The notes beneath the pieces are model-generated. The model saw only the letters and a list, made by a program, of their open reading frames with translations. It searched no databases and was not told the DNA's origin. A stretch of 64,000 nucleotides of DNA from Vanessa cardui (taxonomy: Eukaryota > Arthropoda > Insecta > Lepidoptera > Nymphalidae). The position numbers were made by a program, and so were the translations under genes. The stretch is from contig NC_061134.1 of assembly GCF_905220365.1 (NCBI RefSeq), forward strand, positions 4,851,001 to 4,915,000, in the 5' to 3' direction. Each line of letters starts with the position of its first letter. Positions within the stretch are counted from its first letter, which is position 1. This document shows positions 35,038-47,727 of the stretch, piece after piece.

Positions 35038-38000
35038 AGTTTATTTTTACTTATAAAATTATAAACATAGATAAAATAAATAAAAAAAAAGTACATCATG
35101 CTTTGACATCTTTACGAAAAAAATATCTTTTGTTATATTGTAAAATTTTTCTCTTCTTTAACTTGAAGTTTAACCACTTGCACAATACTTGCTCTTTATT
35201 GTTAATAAAAGAGCCAGTGCATTTTACCAAATTTTATTTATAATCGCTTTGGACAATAATAAATAGCAATAATAATTTTTATTTCTGTTTGAAATGGCCG
35301 TTGTACTTCCTCTCCTGCACTGAAATGCCGGTCTTATTTTAGGCGCAGGGCCTATCTAGGCAAAAAAATGTTTATTGTTTTGTTTCATAATTCTTTAAAA
35401 ATTGAACCGTTCTTTAAAATTAATAATAAAATACAATAACGACGAAGTCTCTTTAAAGGTATTAAATAAAAAAAATACAACTGGTTAAATAACGAAGTAT
35501 ATTTCGTTTCGTCTACAAACAGAAAACGTTCGTATATAATTTTAAACATGTAGATATACAATATGGCTTTACCGTATTGATTGAGTGATTAGTGAGAAGC
35601 CTTAGAGTCTGCCTCGATGAAAATGTGCCGTCACACTCAAACGGTCGAAGTGAAATTTAGCATACATGTGGTTTCACTCAACTCGTGGTATCACAAAACA
35701 GTTACGTTATTTCGATCAAGAGAAACTTTGAACGAGAATTTATCAAAGTGTTGTTTCAATATTCTAGACGTTTACGCAAATATATTTATAATTAATCTTA
35801 CAAACCCGTGACGGTTCATATAACATTATGAAATAACTTAAATATATAATTTTACTTATAATTATGATGACGTGTGTTAATTCAACCATTAATATCTTAA
35901 TCAAACCAATTGCACAAAGTCAGAAGATTTAACTAAAGTATGAAGCGATTTGAATAATAAAAACTGTTATATTTGTTTATTATTATAACAGATTAATTAC
36001 AATGGTTACAAAATATTAAAACATTTACTAACTAAGTTACGAGCAGTGTTAAATACGAGTGTGTTCATTTTATATGTAGAGTCTCAGATGTTACGATCCT
36101 AAGGTATGGTCAAGAAATTCGCATCTGCGAAGACGATTGAGATAAAAGACGTAAAATCTACGCATGTTTATTCCCATAATTTATTATTTTACATTCATAT
36201 TATTAATGACATAAAATTAACAACTAAACAATTAAACCTTGTACAGACTGAGGCCTGCCTCCGTTTAAAAAAAATGATCTTATGAACTATGCTCTAATGA
36301 GGTTTGATATATATACAATTGATCGGGCTTTTAAACTGCAATGATCAGTTACAATTCCCAAGGTATAACAACGGATCCATCTGGGCTCTAACTTCAGCAA
36401 AAATAGACAAACATAAGTGATGGACGCGTTGCATTATGTATAACAAAATACAATCACCGAAAGTAATTCGATAGTTAGGTATTTATTTCGTTTCTTTAAG
36501 CTTCTTAGTCTCCGACGAGAATCGGTTATCTTCGAAAAATTTTCATTGCAATATACTCCATACCTCATACTGAGTATGTGACCATTTCTAGTATATTTCT
36601 GAGGCCCTAATTGAAGCCGTGTTTATCCGAATATTCCGATAACAACTCACCCATGCGGTGGTCAGTATTGTACGTTGTGTTTGTTTGGTCACCGTTGCCG
36701 AGATGAACCCTTAACAGGGGTTAATTGCATCATCTCTCAAAGCATCATCACAATAGGCTTTAGGGCTAACATCGTTTTGGGTCGACAGCATGTCGAGTTT
36801 TGAATTTATATTCAATAAGCGAAAACTAAACTTTTGTATTAATTAAATCGCGTAAGTTATAATAAATATATTATATATCAATTATATAACTTCCTTTTCA
36901 GATTCACAACAAAACTATTGATTGTTATTGAACTCACATGATAATGTTATAAAGTTTTTAAACAAAGCACTATGTGCATATTCACAAAACTTGAATTTTT
37001 TTTCTTATTCGCCAACGATAGTCGGTCCTTTTCACGCGATAGCTGTCAAAACTGTAACATATTAAAAGTACAAGTTAGGTGTTTTATAGATCTTCTGAAT
37101 GTCTTATAATATTTTTTTATACATAAATCAGACGAAGTGTTTAAGTATTTAAAAAAAAGAATATTAATTGTTGTTTAGCTTCAGTTTAATTTATTTATTG
37201 TAGTAAGTAATAATTAATAATTGCAATAATTCTTATATAATAAGTTTTATACAGAATAATTTAAAGGTAAGATTTTAAAATTTTAGTAGCATTATTTCAA
37301 AAAAAAACTTCAAAATTTGGATCAGTAAATTTAGAGATATTCGATGAGATTTAAAAATAAAAACGCATGGAAAAATAAGTGAAGCGTGTGTTAAGATGCG
37401 TTACAGCACGGGCGGATAAATCGCTTGCATGCTTGTTTAGATGGTATTATTTAAAAAATATCTAACAAAATCCGTTTTTTATACGTCGAAGTTGTGACGG
37501 CTTGTTAGAATATAATATTTAGTATAATATTATTTCTTAAATACAACTCGTGCCTATAAAATATAAATTAAGTACCTAACAAAAAAGGTTAATGAAACGA
37601 ACAGCTTTACGAAGAGCTAAATAACATATATCGATTATTTAGAACATAGTATACAAAACCGATTAGTTACTACATTATATATAACATAAAATAATTTAGC
37701 TTATGTAATAGGTATTCGAAATGTGCTCTAGCAAAAATAGACCGTATTTTTATATTATATATTTCCATTGAACTAATATAATTTCATATTGACTATGAAT
37801 TGAGACTTAACTTGCCATAGCACTTGAAAGTAGTTACTTTTTAATTTAATTTTAATAATTTGCAATCTACTTTTACTACTACTATTTTGTTTCTATTCAG
37901 AATAAAAGTTAGCTTAAATTTGAATTAATTTAAATTGTACGTTAACAGAAGGTTTTATTTCCATTCAATAAAGTATATTTTATAGAATACATATGATATG

Positions 38001-40430
38001 CAATTTTATGTATGTTCAATTTATAAAAAACATGTCCTATTACTAGGTGACCATAGTTAAGGTATAAGAAGTATCATAGGTTTTTCAAATAGACTTGGAA
38101 ACATCCCCCTGTTTTTACACTACTGCTCTACATAGATCGTAGCTAAGTGGCAGTCTACTGAACCATCTGAAAATACCTATATATCATAGTATTATATACC
38201 TACATGTTTATTGGATTATGTACCTTGTTAAAAGGGATGATTAAAACTTCAATTTTACTCTTCTTAATCTTTGATGCCAGGTCGGTGTTCAAATGGAGTC
38301 AAATGCAAAAAAAAACTTGCATTGAAAAGCACGTTAAATAGTTGAATTTATGCCTAATCTCGTCATCATATTAGATTATCGAGCAATTGGACTATAAGTT
38401 TTACAATACACGGTCTACTTTTGGGCAAATACGAGTATATGTGTAAAATAATTTCCGCGTATTTGGTTGTTCTTTGAGATAGGTCACCAAGACTTAAAAT
38501 CGATTAAAAAAAAACATGGTACTTATTATATCATAAATATGTAAATAGTACATCAATTAAAGCCACACTGATACACGATTATATGACAGAGATTTCAAAG
38601 TTCCTGTTTAGGATAGTTTAAAACAACAAACGACTAACATAATTATTAATAATTGTTCTGAGCTTATAAAACGTCAAGAAAAGCAATGCTTTTCACTTGT
38701 TTATAGAAGATTAGAGTAATCTTATTACGCTTACGGTAAAACCAAAGCTACCATATTCATGGAATACTTCAGGATATTTAATAAATCTTTAGATTTAGGG
38801 TATTACTCAATTCGTTGTTTTGAATGTTTTCAAAATTTAGGTACATTACCATTTATAAATGAGCGAATAACTCAAACGATGTGAATAAAAATATCTAGAA
38901 AAGATAAATATTATCGGGTAAATAGTATTACTAGGGAAAAGGAGGTGCGTTACTTTTGGGAAAAATATATTGTGACACATTTATATCCACTAACCCATGC
39001 GCGATGGAAAAAGTTCCAAATGCTTCTGTCTTACTGAATTGTAAGCCTGACTAGAGTAGTCCTACTCTTGAGGGATCGATAATATACTTTTTCTTTTTTA
39101 ACAAAAACATGCATCTAAATTATACTAAAATGAATGCATCAATTAAAATATACGAATGTACGAATATATAAAAAAAAACATTAGGGAACTATTTGCCCTT
39201 TTTATTCCAATGAATAACACATCCATCAATTTCTAACTATGTTTGTGAAACGAAAGAGTAGGCAATGCGTGTGACGGGGACTTATTACATACGAAATAGA
39301 TTATATTAATTGTACTTTCAAATATTTGCTTGAAATGCCCTTCCGTCGTGTAAATATTAACATTACTTTTATTTAATATATTAAATACGTTATTAGATAG
39401 AGATTTTTGACGTCGTATGAAATGACTTAGCAGTTGATTTAAGATTATATTCTTAGAATGTCCGAGGCGAAAGACCTTTAATTATATTACGAAAATAACC
39501 ATTAAATTCAATTATTAATAGCATTAAAATACGTAAAACGAAAAGATTTAATAACTCAGTATAAATTCTGACACCTCTTTGAATCCTGTAACTGAAAGAT
39601 AAACAAGTTTTAATATATTTTCAATTATTTCGTCGCTTTGTCCCTTGCGGTATAAATGAAGAATGGGGAGCTGGCGCTGCGAGCCTCACATACCTTTCAC
39701 GCTATATTAATAATATGTACTAGAAAATTTTTATTCATCTTATCTAATACAATTTCCTATAAGGCTTTTATTGATATTATTCATTATCTTAATTGATACA
39801 AGTAACAGTTACAAATCTAAGTGTTTTTAAAGTCTCATCAGATTTAATGTTAATTATTTTAATTCTTTACTGTTTAGTTAAAATCTCCGTCAAGGGATTA
39901 CTTCCCAGTAACACGTAAAAAGGAGATGAGCAATTTGTAAAATCATTTCCGAAAAGTGTTATTTCCTGAAATCACATCGTTTCGCATGAGTAATGTAAAT
40001 TTATATTATGTTTATATTAGAGAAATCCGAGATATCATTAAAAGCAACAGGAATTGATTTAATTTCACATGGTCACACTTCTTGGCTACAGAGATATAGG
40101 ATATGAAGGCATGATATCGAGTCTTTTATGTTTCATTAATTAGCTCTCGGTACTCATGAATGGTATGTAAGACGACAATTTTTATAACTTTTTTTCGTGA
40201 TAAAGTATGAGTAACTGTTCATTACATTTACTTACAGAGAAACCTTCATAGAGAGGAGTTGAGAGTTTGTTATATTTTTAATTAGACGTAGAATATATTT
40301 TATTGTTATACTTAATGACATATTTACATTTATTTCGTACGCGAATTTCAATAATATTTATTTTAATGGAAATATTGTATGGGGTATGTTTTAGGTGTAT
40401 TTTCGTCTAGAAAGGAATCTTAACCTCCCA
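35038..40430. other. Long AT-rich noncoding stretch
   Basis: I see no supported gene, RNA or recognised repeat in these 5.4 kb. Short frames occur only by chance. Patches near 36490-36780 and 38090-38160 are somewhat GC-richer without diagnostic content. Confidence 0.45.
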
Positions 40431-40576
40431 CCCAAGTATATTCTAATTAAGGGGAAGCTCTAGCCGAGTTCGCAGGCCTGTACGAAGCGATCACTCACTT
40501 GCACTTTTAATTAATTTATTTATCGAGTCGCGAATCGACGGCGCAACTCGCGCCGCCGCCCCGCCCCTCTTTTACC
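40431..40576 (+). promoter_or_regulatory. GC-rich proximal promoter
   Basis: Composition switches abruptly to GC- and CpG-rich sequence (CGGCGCAACTCGCGCCGCCG, then CCCGCCCCTC, a GC/CACCC-box-like motif) directly upstream of a TATA box. The flanks on both sides are AT-rich, so the change is local and conspicuous. Confidence 0.6.
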
Positions 40577-40641
40577 TATATAAGCCATAGAAGAGCAGCG
40601 ATGTACGTCAGTTTTCTCAGGGACGCCCTGGGCGGCGGTTC
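40577..40641 (+). promoter_or_regulatory. Pol II core promoter: TATA, Inr and DPE
   Basis: TATATAAG lies at 40577-40584; its TATAAG part starts at -31 relative to the A of TCAGT at 40608-40612, the arthropod initiator, with +1 at 40610. GGTTC at 40637-40641 occupies exactly +28 to +32 and fits the downstream promoter element consensus RGWYV. Three elements at canonical distances, below a GC-rich upstream segment, make a chance origin unlikely. The start site itself is predicted and not observed. Confidence 0.75.
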
Positions 40642-40768
40642 CCGTCGGGAAAATGTGTCGGAAGGACGAGGGCTACTTTTGATATTGAAGATTAACTAAA
40701 ATGTAAAGAGGGTTAGGGGGTTGCGCTTAGGGCTCGGTCTTCGGGCAGCGATGGTGGTCGACCTTGAG
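40610..40768 (+). other. Predicted first exon of an unidentified transcript
   Basis: From the predicted start site the transcript runs 159 nt to a perfect 5' splice site (CTTGAG/GTAAGT, GT at 40769-40770). It contains a 9-codon upstream frame (ATG 40653, MCRKDEGYF then stop), a minimal ATG-TAA at 40701, and a final ATG at 40751 that stays open through MVVDLE to the donor. It may therefore be a first coding exon with a six-residue start, or a noncoding first exon of a long RNA. No following exon could be identified. The promoter might belong to an independent gene or be an internal promoter of the upstream metalloproteinase locus. Confidence 0.5.
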
Positions 40769-43700
40769 GTAAGTCAGTGCACGCGCGCGGTTAAGTCGAT
40801 AGGCCCGGAGCCGCCCGCCCACGCGCCTGCACTACAGCTGTTTTATTTGATAACGTGTCATTCCGTTGCTTCCCCACATATCCTACTGTCCGAACTTTTA
40901 TTTCGCTTACAATTTAATTGTTACAATGTTTTCGGATGGTTTCTTTTTTTATTTATGTTTTTTAAAAGCTCCCTTTTATTACATTTGCTTCTATAACTGT
41001 TTTTATTTTATGTATCGTAATTTTTCTATACTTCAAAAAATTGTATAGGTAGATTGTTTCGAAATTTACAATCAAACGGTATTAAAATATTAAAAACAAT
41101 CATACATTCGCGTTAAATTAAATATTTCACCGAAATAGCACGGAAAAAATGATTTTAAACTCAAAATATCGAAAATAAATATTTTTAATCCAAGTACATT
41201 CAAAAATACATTCGGCTGCAAATAAAAATGTTTCACGCCCGATGATGCGGCATTCTGCGATAACATTCATAACACAGCCCCAGGGGCTTAAACCAATCGA
41301 GAATCGTTGGAAAATCTGTAACCCCATAAATCTAGTACATTCGGGGATAAGCAGCTAGGTACTACACTTGGTCGGTGGCCAAGTAGAGACGCCGTATAAT
41401 TACTGTCTCACGAACCATCTCTTAATTTGCTTAATTTATCCCGAGTCGTTCCTGGGAGTAAATCGCGAGATATAATGGGATATTGGAATGATTCGTATCC
41501 TACGCCTTCGGTCTTAGACGACTTCTTAATTTCTAAACAGTTTAACTCAGGTCATCTTCTCTGAAAAAATGTTTCTTTACTTAGATACAAATAGAACAAT
41601 GCGAATGACATGAATGATTTTGCGAATATAATAGCTGGAGGATACAGAAATACAATAGTTGTTCAAGAATAGTTTCACGTGTTTTACAATAAAAGCCTAC
41701 CAAGTGTGTACTCAGCCGCAGAGCCGTATTTAGAGCATGAATTTTAGATACGTGAAACCAACACGTTTGAAACACAACATTATATTTTATGCATGTGTAA
41801 AAAGCAACATTGAGCGGTAGCGATGGAAATGATTGCGGGTTCGTATGAAAGTTACAACAAATTTAAGAAGTTGAATCAATCTCTATTCGAGCTGAAAATT
41901 CCGAAACTTTGTAGAAAACTTCGAGCAAAACCGCTCATGTTGTGTACGGCATTGAAACGAAGATTCTACTCTCGTGCGAAATATATGTTTGGTATTTCCG
42001 CATTAATTCTTAGCATATTTGACTTCAAACTGTTGTTTGAACATATAGGCCTTGGTATAATAATGAGTTTAAGCATTTTACGTTAAAAATTGAGATATCA
42101 TAATATTTGATTACAAATATTAAATAATAAATGGCAATTTCAAAGTTAACTAAACTAAAATATCTGCATTTGGTCGAACAAGATAAAAATGTATTGACTT
42201 ATGTTGTAATTAATAACTATCAGCGACAAATTATAGTCTACTTGTAAACAATTTTAAAAAGCCTTTATTTGTTATATGTATAATTTGTCTATCTTAGACG
42301 TGTAAATTTATAAAATTACAATTTATGGGTTGTACAAATAAAAAGATATTGAGTTTTTTATAAATAAATTCTCGGAAGCAGCTTGAACTACTAGTTGGTT
42401 AGTTAACACAGTGTTGCCTCGGAAAGAAAGTAAGGGCTAACGCTTAAATTCACTCTACTCTGATCTGATCTGACTGTCAGCCGTTTATAAGGGTGAGTGA
42501 ATAGAAATTACACCAACGTTTGCGCATACGCATAAACTAGACCAGTTTAATGTCGGTTGCAATATTATACATATATACAATATTCACTATATAATTATAT
42601 AAAATGGATGATGTGACTGAAATCGGTTAGTAAAAATTTATCAAGTACGAAATAGGTTTTTCGTCATATAGAAATGTCGGAATAGATTTCATTGATAATT
42701 ACGAGATTGTCAAGTTGTCACTAGCTTACATGAAGAAATTAATAACTCTGATGAAAATATCAGGAATTGAAAAAAAATCAGGGTATATCACTATACCACT
42801 GTAAATGTACAGTATACGTACAAATCAAATAAGTACAAAAAGATAAATTAGTTTTAAAAAAATACTTGAGGATAAGTACGATATAAGAAAGTATGTACGA
42901 TTCTAAACGAGTTCTATAGTACAAAATGAATTATCGGTTGTACTTACAAATATAAAGACCGAGCAGCAAATTGTTAGCAATAAAAATATATAATTTTCCT
43001 CAAAGTGCCAGTTTCGACTTATCGTACAAATAATTTAATAGGCGAGTGCTTGCGTATTGTCATCGTAATAAAATAGCGATAAGAAAGAAAACAGCCTTCT
43101 TAATTAAAGGAAGAGCTTTCTGCTGCCTTATTTAATTACAACATTGATACTTCTTGAGTACCGTAAATGGTGTATCTTACGGATAATTTTCTCAATTTTC
43201 TCCTTAGTCGTAGAAAGGTGTGTAGCCTTTGATAATATTATGGTCGTCATATTTAAAGGTAATGTTTAGAGTCTTATTATTTTTAACTTAAATTTTATTT
43301 CAAATACAACATGTGACAAAAAAAATAAAGACACGCGTAAGTTTTTCTATCTTAGCTCTTCAATCTGCCTTGCCTTCTTGGATAGTTTTAAAAAACTTCT
43401 GGTATATAAAATCTAAATGTTTATTGAAATAAATACAAAAATTACATCAAAATCAATTACATACGATAAATTTTACTCAAATATATTTCTCGGTAAAGTA
43501 TTTGTGAATCGGATGTGGACAAAAACGTTCGTCTACTACGGGTTCGAACAATTTTAATATCTTCAACTTCCAACCCTGGCTTCTCTTATTATTCATCTCA
43601 TCGTATACATACGTTTCTGGAAACATATTCAATTATATCAATATACGTTCAAATTTAATTTTAGACACGATAAATAAATTGAGTTCTAAGGAATACATTT

Positions 43701-45600
43701 TACATAAATATATTTATGATAAATTCCTAACGCTGTGATATTTACTGCTAAATAAAATACACATTTATAATATGTCTTCTTTATTTATTGGACAACAACC
43801 CCATTGTTAGAGATAAGGTGAAGTTGTTATATCTAAATAATTTAAGACCTTTAATATGTTGGGTTTACAATAATAGGTATAGCTGTTAATTATGATGTTA
43901 CATCATTTTAAATTATAACGAAATAAATATATAACTTTGAAACGCCTAGTTAGCATAATGATAATTTCAGCGAGGACTCAAAATCTAAAACTATATACAT
44001 ATACTTCTGACAGGTTTTTACAAGTAGTTCCTAATCGTCACAAAACTATATTAACTATAAATTGGGAATGTAGATTCTATCTATAATAACCGTCAAAAAA
44101 CTCAGTAGCCACTCTTTTCCTCCATCTATAATATAAAGTTATGTTAGTTAAAAACAATTATATATGTATATAATATAAGCCTGCCTGGAAGTCAACAAGT
44201 ATTAGGTCTACGCTTTTTATCATCATTCTTCTTAATCCAACTCGGTTATAACGTTGAATCAAATGGTTTAGCTTTCGATAAACCTTTTAGAATAAAAAGA
44301 TGTTCTTATAAGTCCGTTGTTTTTAACCAAAAAAAGCAAACAGGTCGCTGATCGACAAAAGAACGATTGCACTTATTCAGTACGTAACCATTTGAGAGCT
44401 TAAAACAAACTGGATCAGATTTCTGATTTTCGTTTTGTTTTTCGCTTTCGAATGATTTAAAAGTAAGGAAGAGTTTTGTTTGTCAAATGAACGTTGTCTA
44501 AATGCCAACATTAATCTAGTTCTTATTAAACTTAGCACACAAATAAATAATGAAATTGTATTGTATTGTTTTTATTTTAAATCATAAGTTTGTTTTTCTA
44601 TCATCTTATTACATTCAAAACAATAGTCGTATTAAATATTGTTATTGATTTTCAATTTGAAAAGAGATGTTGAATATTCCTTCAATGATAACGATATTCT
44701 CGAATAAGTCTTAAATTAACGAACTAATAGCATTTCTTAGAATAAAAGTGGCATATAAATTAAAGCTAATAAATTGGAAGCAAATCATCTTCATTTACAT
44801 TTTAAAATGCCAACGGCGACGTTGATTGGAACAAATTTAACCATTAATTAAGTTTACTTTATTTCAATAAACCCAGTCTGATTCCTTGTTAATTGCCAGG
44901 CACAATGAAGTGAAAAATCAGTTGCAACTGAACTGAACGACTGGAAATGCTAATTTACATTCAACAACAAGGGAAGAAAATAAAATGAAATAAAATAAAA
45001 TGTGATTTTACAAGCTGATAGTTATACTCTGTCAGCCATCTTGTAAATAAACTCCTTATCAATTAACATTCGATATGTCATTGTAATGATGTACATAGAA
45101 ATATTATATGTTAGGAGAAAAACGTATCATCTCGAATTACGAATAAAACCCTTTTTAAACGATAAAATTATTTACCGTCAGAATGCTTGACCGATTTTAA
45201 TTGTTCTATATAAATACTCGGATGAATCATTAAGCCTTTGACTCTCGATTCAAATTTCCCTCGCACTCATCCCACTCGTGGTAATTAAAAACGCATTTAT
45301 GTTCGGTTATTGGATCTACGCGCCACTTCACTACAGATTATCCCGCCTGCTTTTCAATAGCATTTACATTTGTCTCCTACCTTCTTATTCTTCTTCAGGT
45401 TGACATTTGTGTCCTTATATTGGTTACTCAAAATAATCGACGATACATTGCAGTTTATACTTTTCTAAAGTTTTTAAGTATTTTTCGTAACTATTGACAA
45501 TTCAGTAAAAAAGTACCATAGAGGGGTATAACATTTCTTTTCTTTATGGATTCTAGAATTTTTCACTACAAAATTTTCATACGAGAATTTTAAGGATTAA
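40769..45600. other. Noncoding, probably intron after the 40.6-kb exon
   Basis: I find no recognised exon. At 41276-41288 an AGCCCCAGGGGCT palindrome (AP-2-like) sits in a moderately GC-rich island (41200-41500). The frame 41823-42086 has an ATG and 87 codons but no domain or splice support. The rest is AT-rich. Confidence 0.4.
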
Positions 45601-45609
45601 TTCTTTTCC

Positions 45610-45820
45610 TTTTTTAAATTCTCAGCATGCATGTCCAAAGCGTTGCGCAGCCTAAATTTTCCCACATGTGTAAGCCCCCGAATAAAAGTGCTCTAAGGCG
45701 TGTGTCAGGCGAGTGTGGAGGTGGCTTTTTGTTTCCTTGCGATTTCCATGTTCTCTCTGCCCGCCCCACGAGCCGGGTCGGCGCCGCGTTATTATGCAAG
45801 GTCATTGTAATCTACTCGCA
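45610..45820. promoter_or_regulatory. GC-rich island, possible enhancer
   Basis: About 200 bp of elevated GC (GCCCGCCCCACGAGCCGGGT and CGGCGCCGCG) lie in AT-rich surroundings. Open frames on both strands here reflect the GC content rather than coding. It may be a conserved regulatory element. Confidence 0.3.
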
Positions 45821-46199
45821 ACACTCCATATACTCAAACTCGAAGTATTGTACTGCTTAATATAAACTAGATTGTTTAATATAATTTAGTTCCAAGCAGA
45901 TTGTTAGATGGGCAATCAAAGTGGCTTAGAACAATTAATTAAATCTTCGATAAGACCCATCCGTCGCGTATAGTGATCATTTTTAAAATATTTATTAAAT
46001 AATACAGAGTATTTAGTTATAAAAGAAATATATATGTATTTGCTTAACATTGCTACTGTAAATATTTGAAAATATTCTCCGATATCCGGTAGTCAACGAA
46101 CATTTCATACTGCCTCTATATTCGACGAGTGAACCGCTTCGACACCCCTGGTTCGTTTTTGGACATTTTGCCGCGCCATTTTTATTTCGACATAATTCC

Positions 46200-46460
46200 G
46201 TTTTCAATTTCTAGCGAACGTCGTCGGTGAGATTGGCGCGTAAAACTCGCGTAAACATTCGAGCGGTTGCGGAACGGTTACTCCCGACTGTAACCGGTTT
46301 ATGCCATTGCAGAGTGTAAAGAGATAAGGTTCTTTATGTGTGTAATCATTTTGTGTTACGACGGACTTTGTCGCTCGTGAGTGTTATTAAGGCGTTGTCG
46401 TCCCCCCAGCTTTCATGACGTGATTTTTAAAGTATTCAATGTGTGCGAAGTCTGAAACGT
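46200..46460. promoter_or_regulatory. CpG-rich segment with Grainyhead palindrome
   Basis: AACCGGTT at 46292-46299 is an exact match to the Grainyhead consensus, and AACGGTTA lies about 20 bp upstream. The surrounding 260 bp are CpG-rich (GCGAACGTCGTCGGTGAG). By family knowledge Grainyhead opens chromatin at epithelial enhancers and promoters; its use here is inferred. Confidence 0.4.
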
Positions 46461-46670
46461 TTTCACTCTAGACATTTTTATCTTAACGTCTTTCAAGCGC
46501 TAAAGTAGATTAAATGAACATATTTTGAACATTAACTTAATTAAAACTATTTGTGCATATTAAAAAAGAATAGGTGTAAGTTATGCTAAATTCGGCTTCA
46601 AATGATAGCTTAGTTTGAAAACAATGCAGTGCCTTTCAACACTTCAACGCGTCGCGCGTCGCGTCTCTTC

Positions 46671-46735
46671 TATAAATCGAGACAGTATGATTACGTATTT
46701 AAGCAGTCGCAGCTAATATGAATGACAACGGGTCG
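46671..46735 (+). promoter_or_regulatory. Candidate second core promoter
   Basis: TATAAAT at 46671 follows a CpG-dense stretch (CGCGTCGCGCGTCGCGTCTC) and precedes an initiator-like GCAGTCG at 46703-46709 (A at +1, 34 bp from the first T). A DPE-like GGTCG lies at 46731-46735, within one base of the expected place. An ATG at 46718 opens a 19-codon frame ending in TAA. The signals are weaker than at 40.6 kb because the initiator lacks the leading T and the spacing is slightly long. Confidence 0.35.
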
Positions 46736-47129
46736 ACCTACTCGACATTCATTTCCCCCGGCGCACCTCTCTTATAATAACTTACACGGTAACATCGCCT
46801 TAAGATACAAATATATATGTAGTATGGGACGATGGGGATGCGGAACCCACATAAATTGCTAAATGTACTCAACAAAATATAATTGAATTTTTGCAACGAT
46901 AGCGAGAGCAAATAAATTATTCCAATTTCGGCGAATCCTCGTGATACCGAAACACCTTTTTTGCAGCGAAACGTGTAGCGGCTGTATATTTGCCCTTTGA
47001 ATAGAATAAAATTAGAGGCAGACAACAATTTTCGGCATTTGAATTGCTGAGCTCCAAATACTTTTATACATATCTGATGAAGGTGCAGGCTTTGGCGCCC
47101 TATAATCCAGATTCGACCCTTGAATACAA

Positions 47130-47340
47130 GCGAACGAGCGGGTGGCCGAGGTTCTAGAGTGGCCCTTCAATCAGCCCTTCCTTGCGGGCATGCGCGGGGG
47201 AGGAAGAACACGGCGCGGCGCGGGAGGGCGAGGCCACGAGGACCTTTGAGCTCAGACTCTTTGACACGAGCCACTGGCGCACTCTTCAAGTAATGATTCA
47301 TTCTGCTGATGACTGACGCGGCTAATGCGGCCGTTTCACC
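47130..47340. promoter_or_regulatory. CpG-island-like segment
   Basis: This is the most GC-rich stretch of the window (CACGGCGCGGCGCGGGAGGG). Two CTTTGA TCF/LEF-like motifs sit in CCTTTGAGCTCAGACTCTTT, followed by GATGACTGACGCGG with an AP-1-like TGACTGA. No coding frame is supported. It is a likely promoter-proximal or enhancer region of an unidentified gene. Confidence 0.4.
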
Positions 47341-47591
47341 CTCTATAATATTTGGTTAAGGATTAAAGATGCGGTCTCTTTAATTTCATTTGATCTTTAC
47401 TCTTACTTGTGTGTGACACGTCTTTTACGTGTTTTAGTTTTAAAAAAGATAACAATATTTGTACTGTGTTCTACCATACGTTACTGGAAATAATTTTAGT
47501 ATATTTTAAGGGACTCGGAAAAGATTTTAGCTTGAATGAGAATCGTCTCGTGGACGCACTGTTGCCACGCGTCGGTTGGTGACAAAGCCGG

Positions 47592-47630
47592 CCATTGTGC
47601 TCGCAATCCGCCAATTATGCAAGACAATGG
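47592..47630. promoter_or_regulatory. Paired Sox-like sites with Oct-like motif
   Basis: CCATTGT at 47592-47598 and its mirror ACAATGG at 47624-47630 flank ATTATGCAA at 47614-47622, an arrangement like a POU/Sox composite element. The 47536-47727 frame that covers it looks like conserved noncoding DNA rather than a protein. Confidence 0.3.
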
Positions 47631-47727
47631 CGATCCTCTTGCGATCGTCCCGTGCATAGTTTTAATCCCTAATCGATATCAGAAAGCTTTTATTTTAAAC
47701 GCTCTTAATTTAAACTACTCAGTGTAA

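Noticed and set aside
45614..45860. Overlapping frames on both strands
   Set aside because: Both are long because the local sequence is GC-rich. Neither resembles a protein family.
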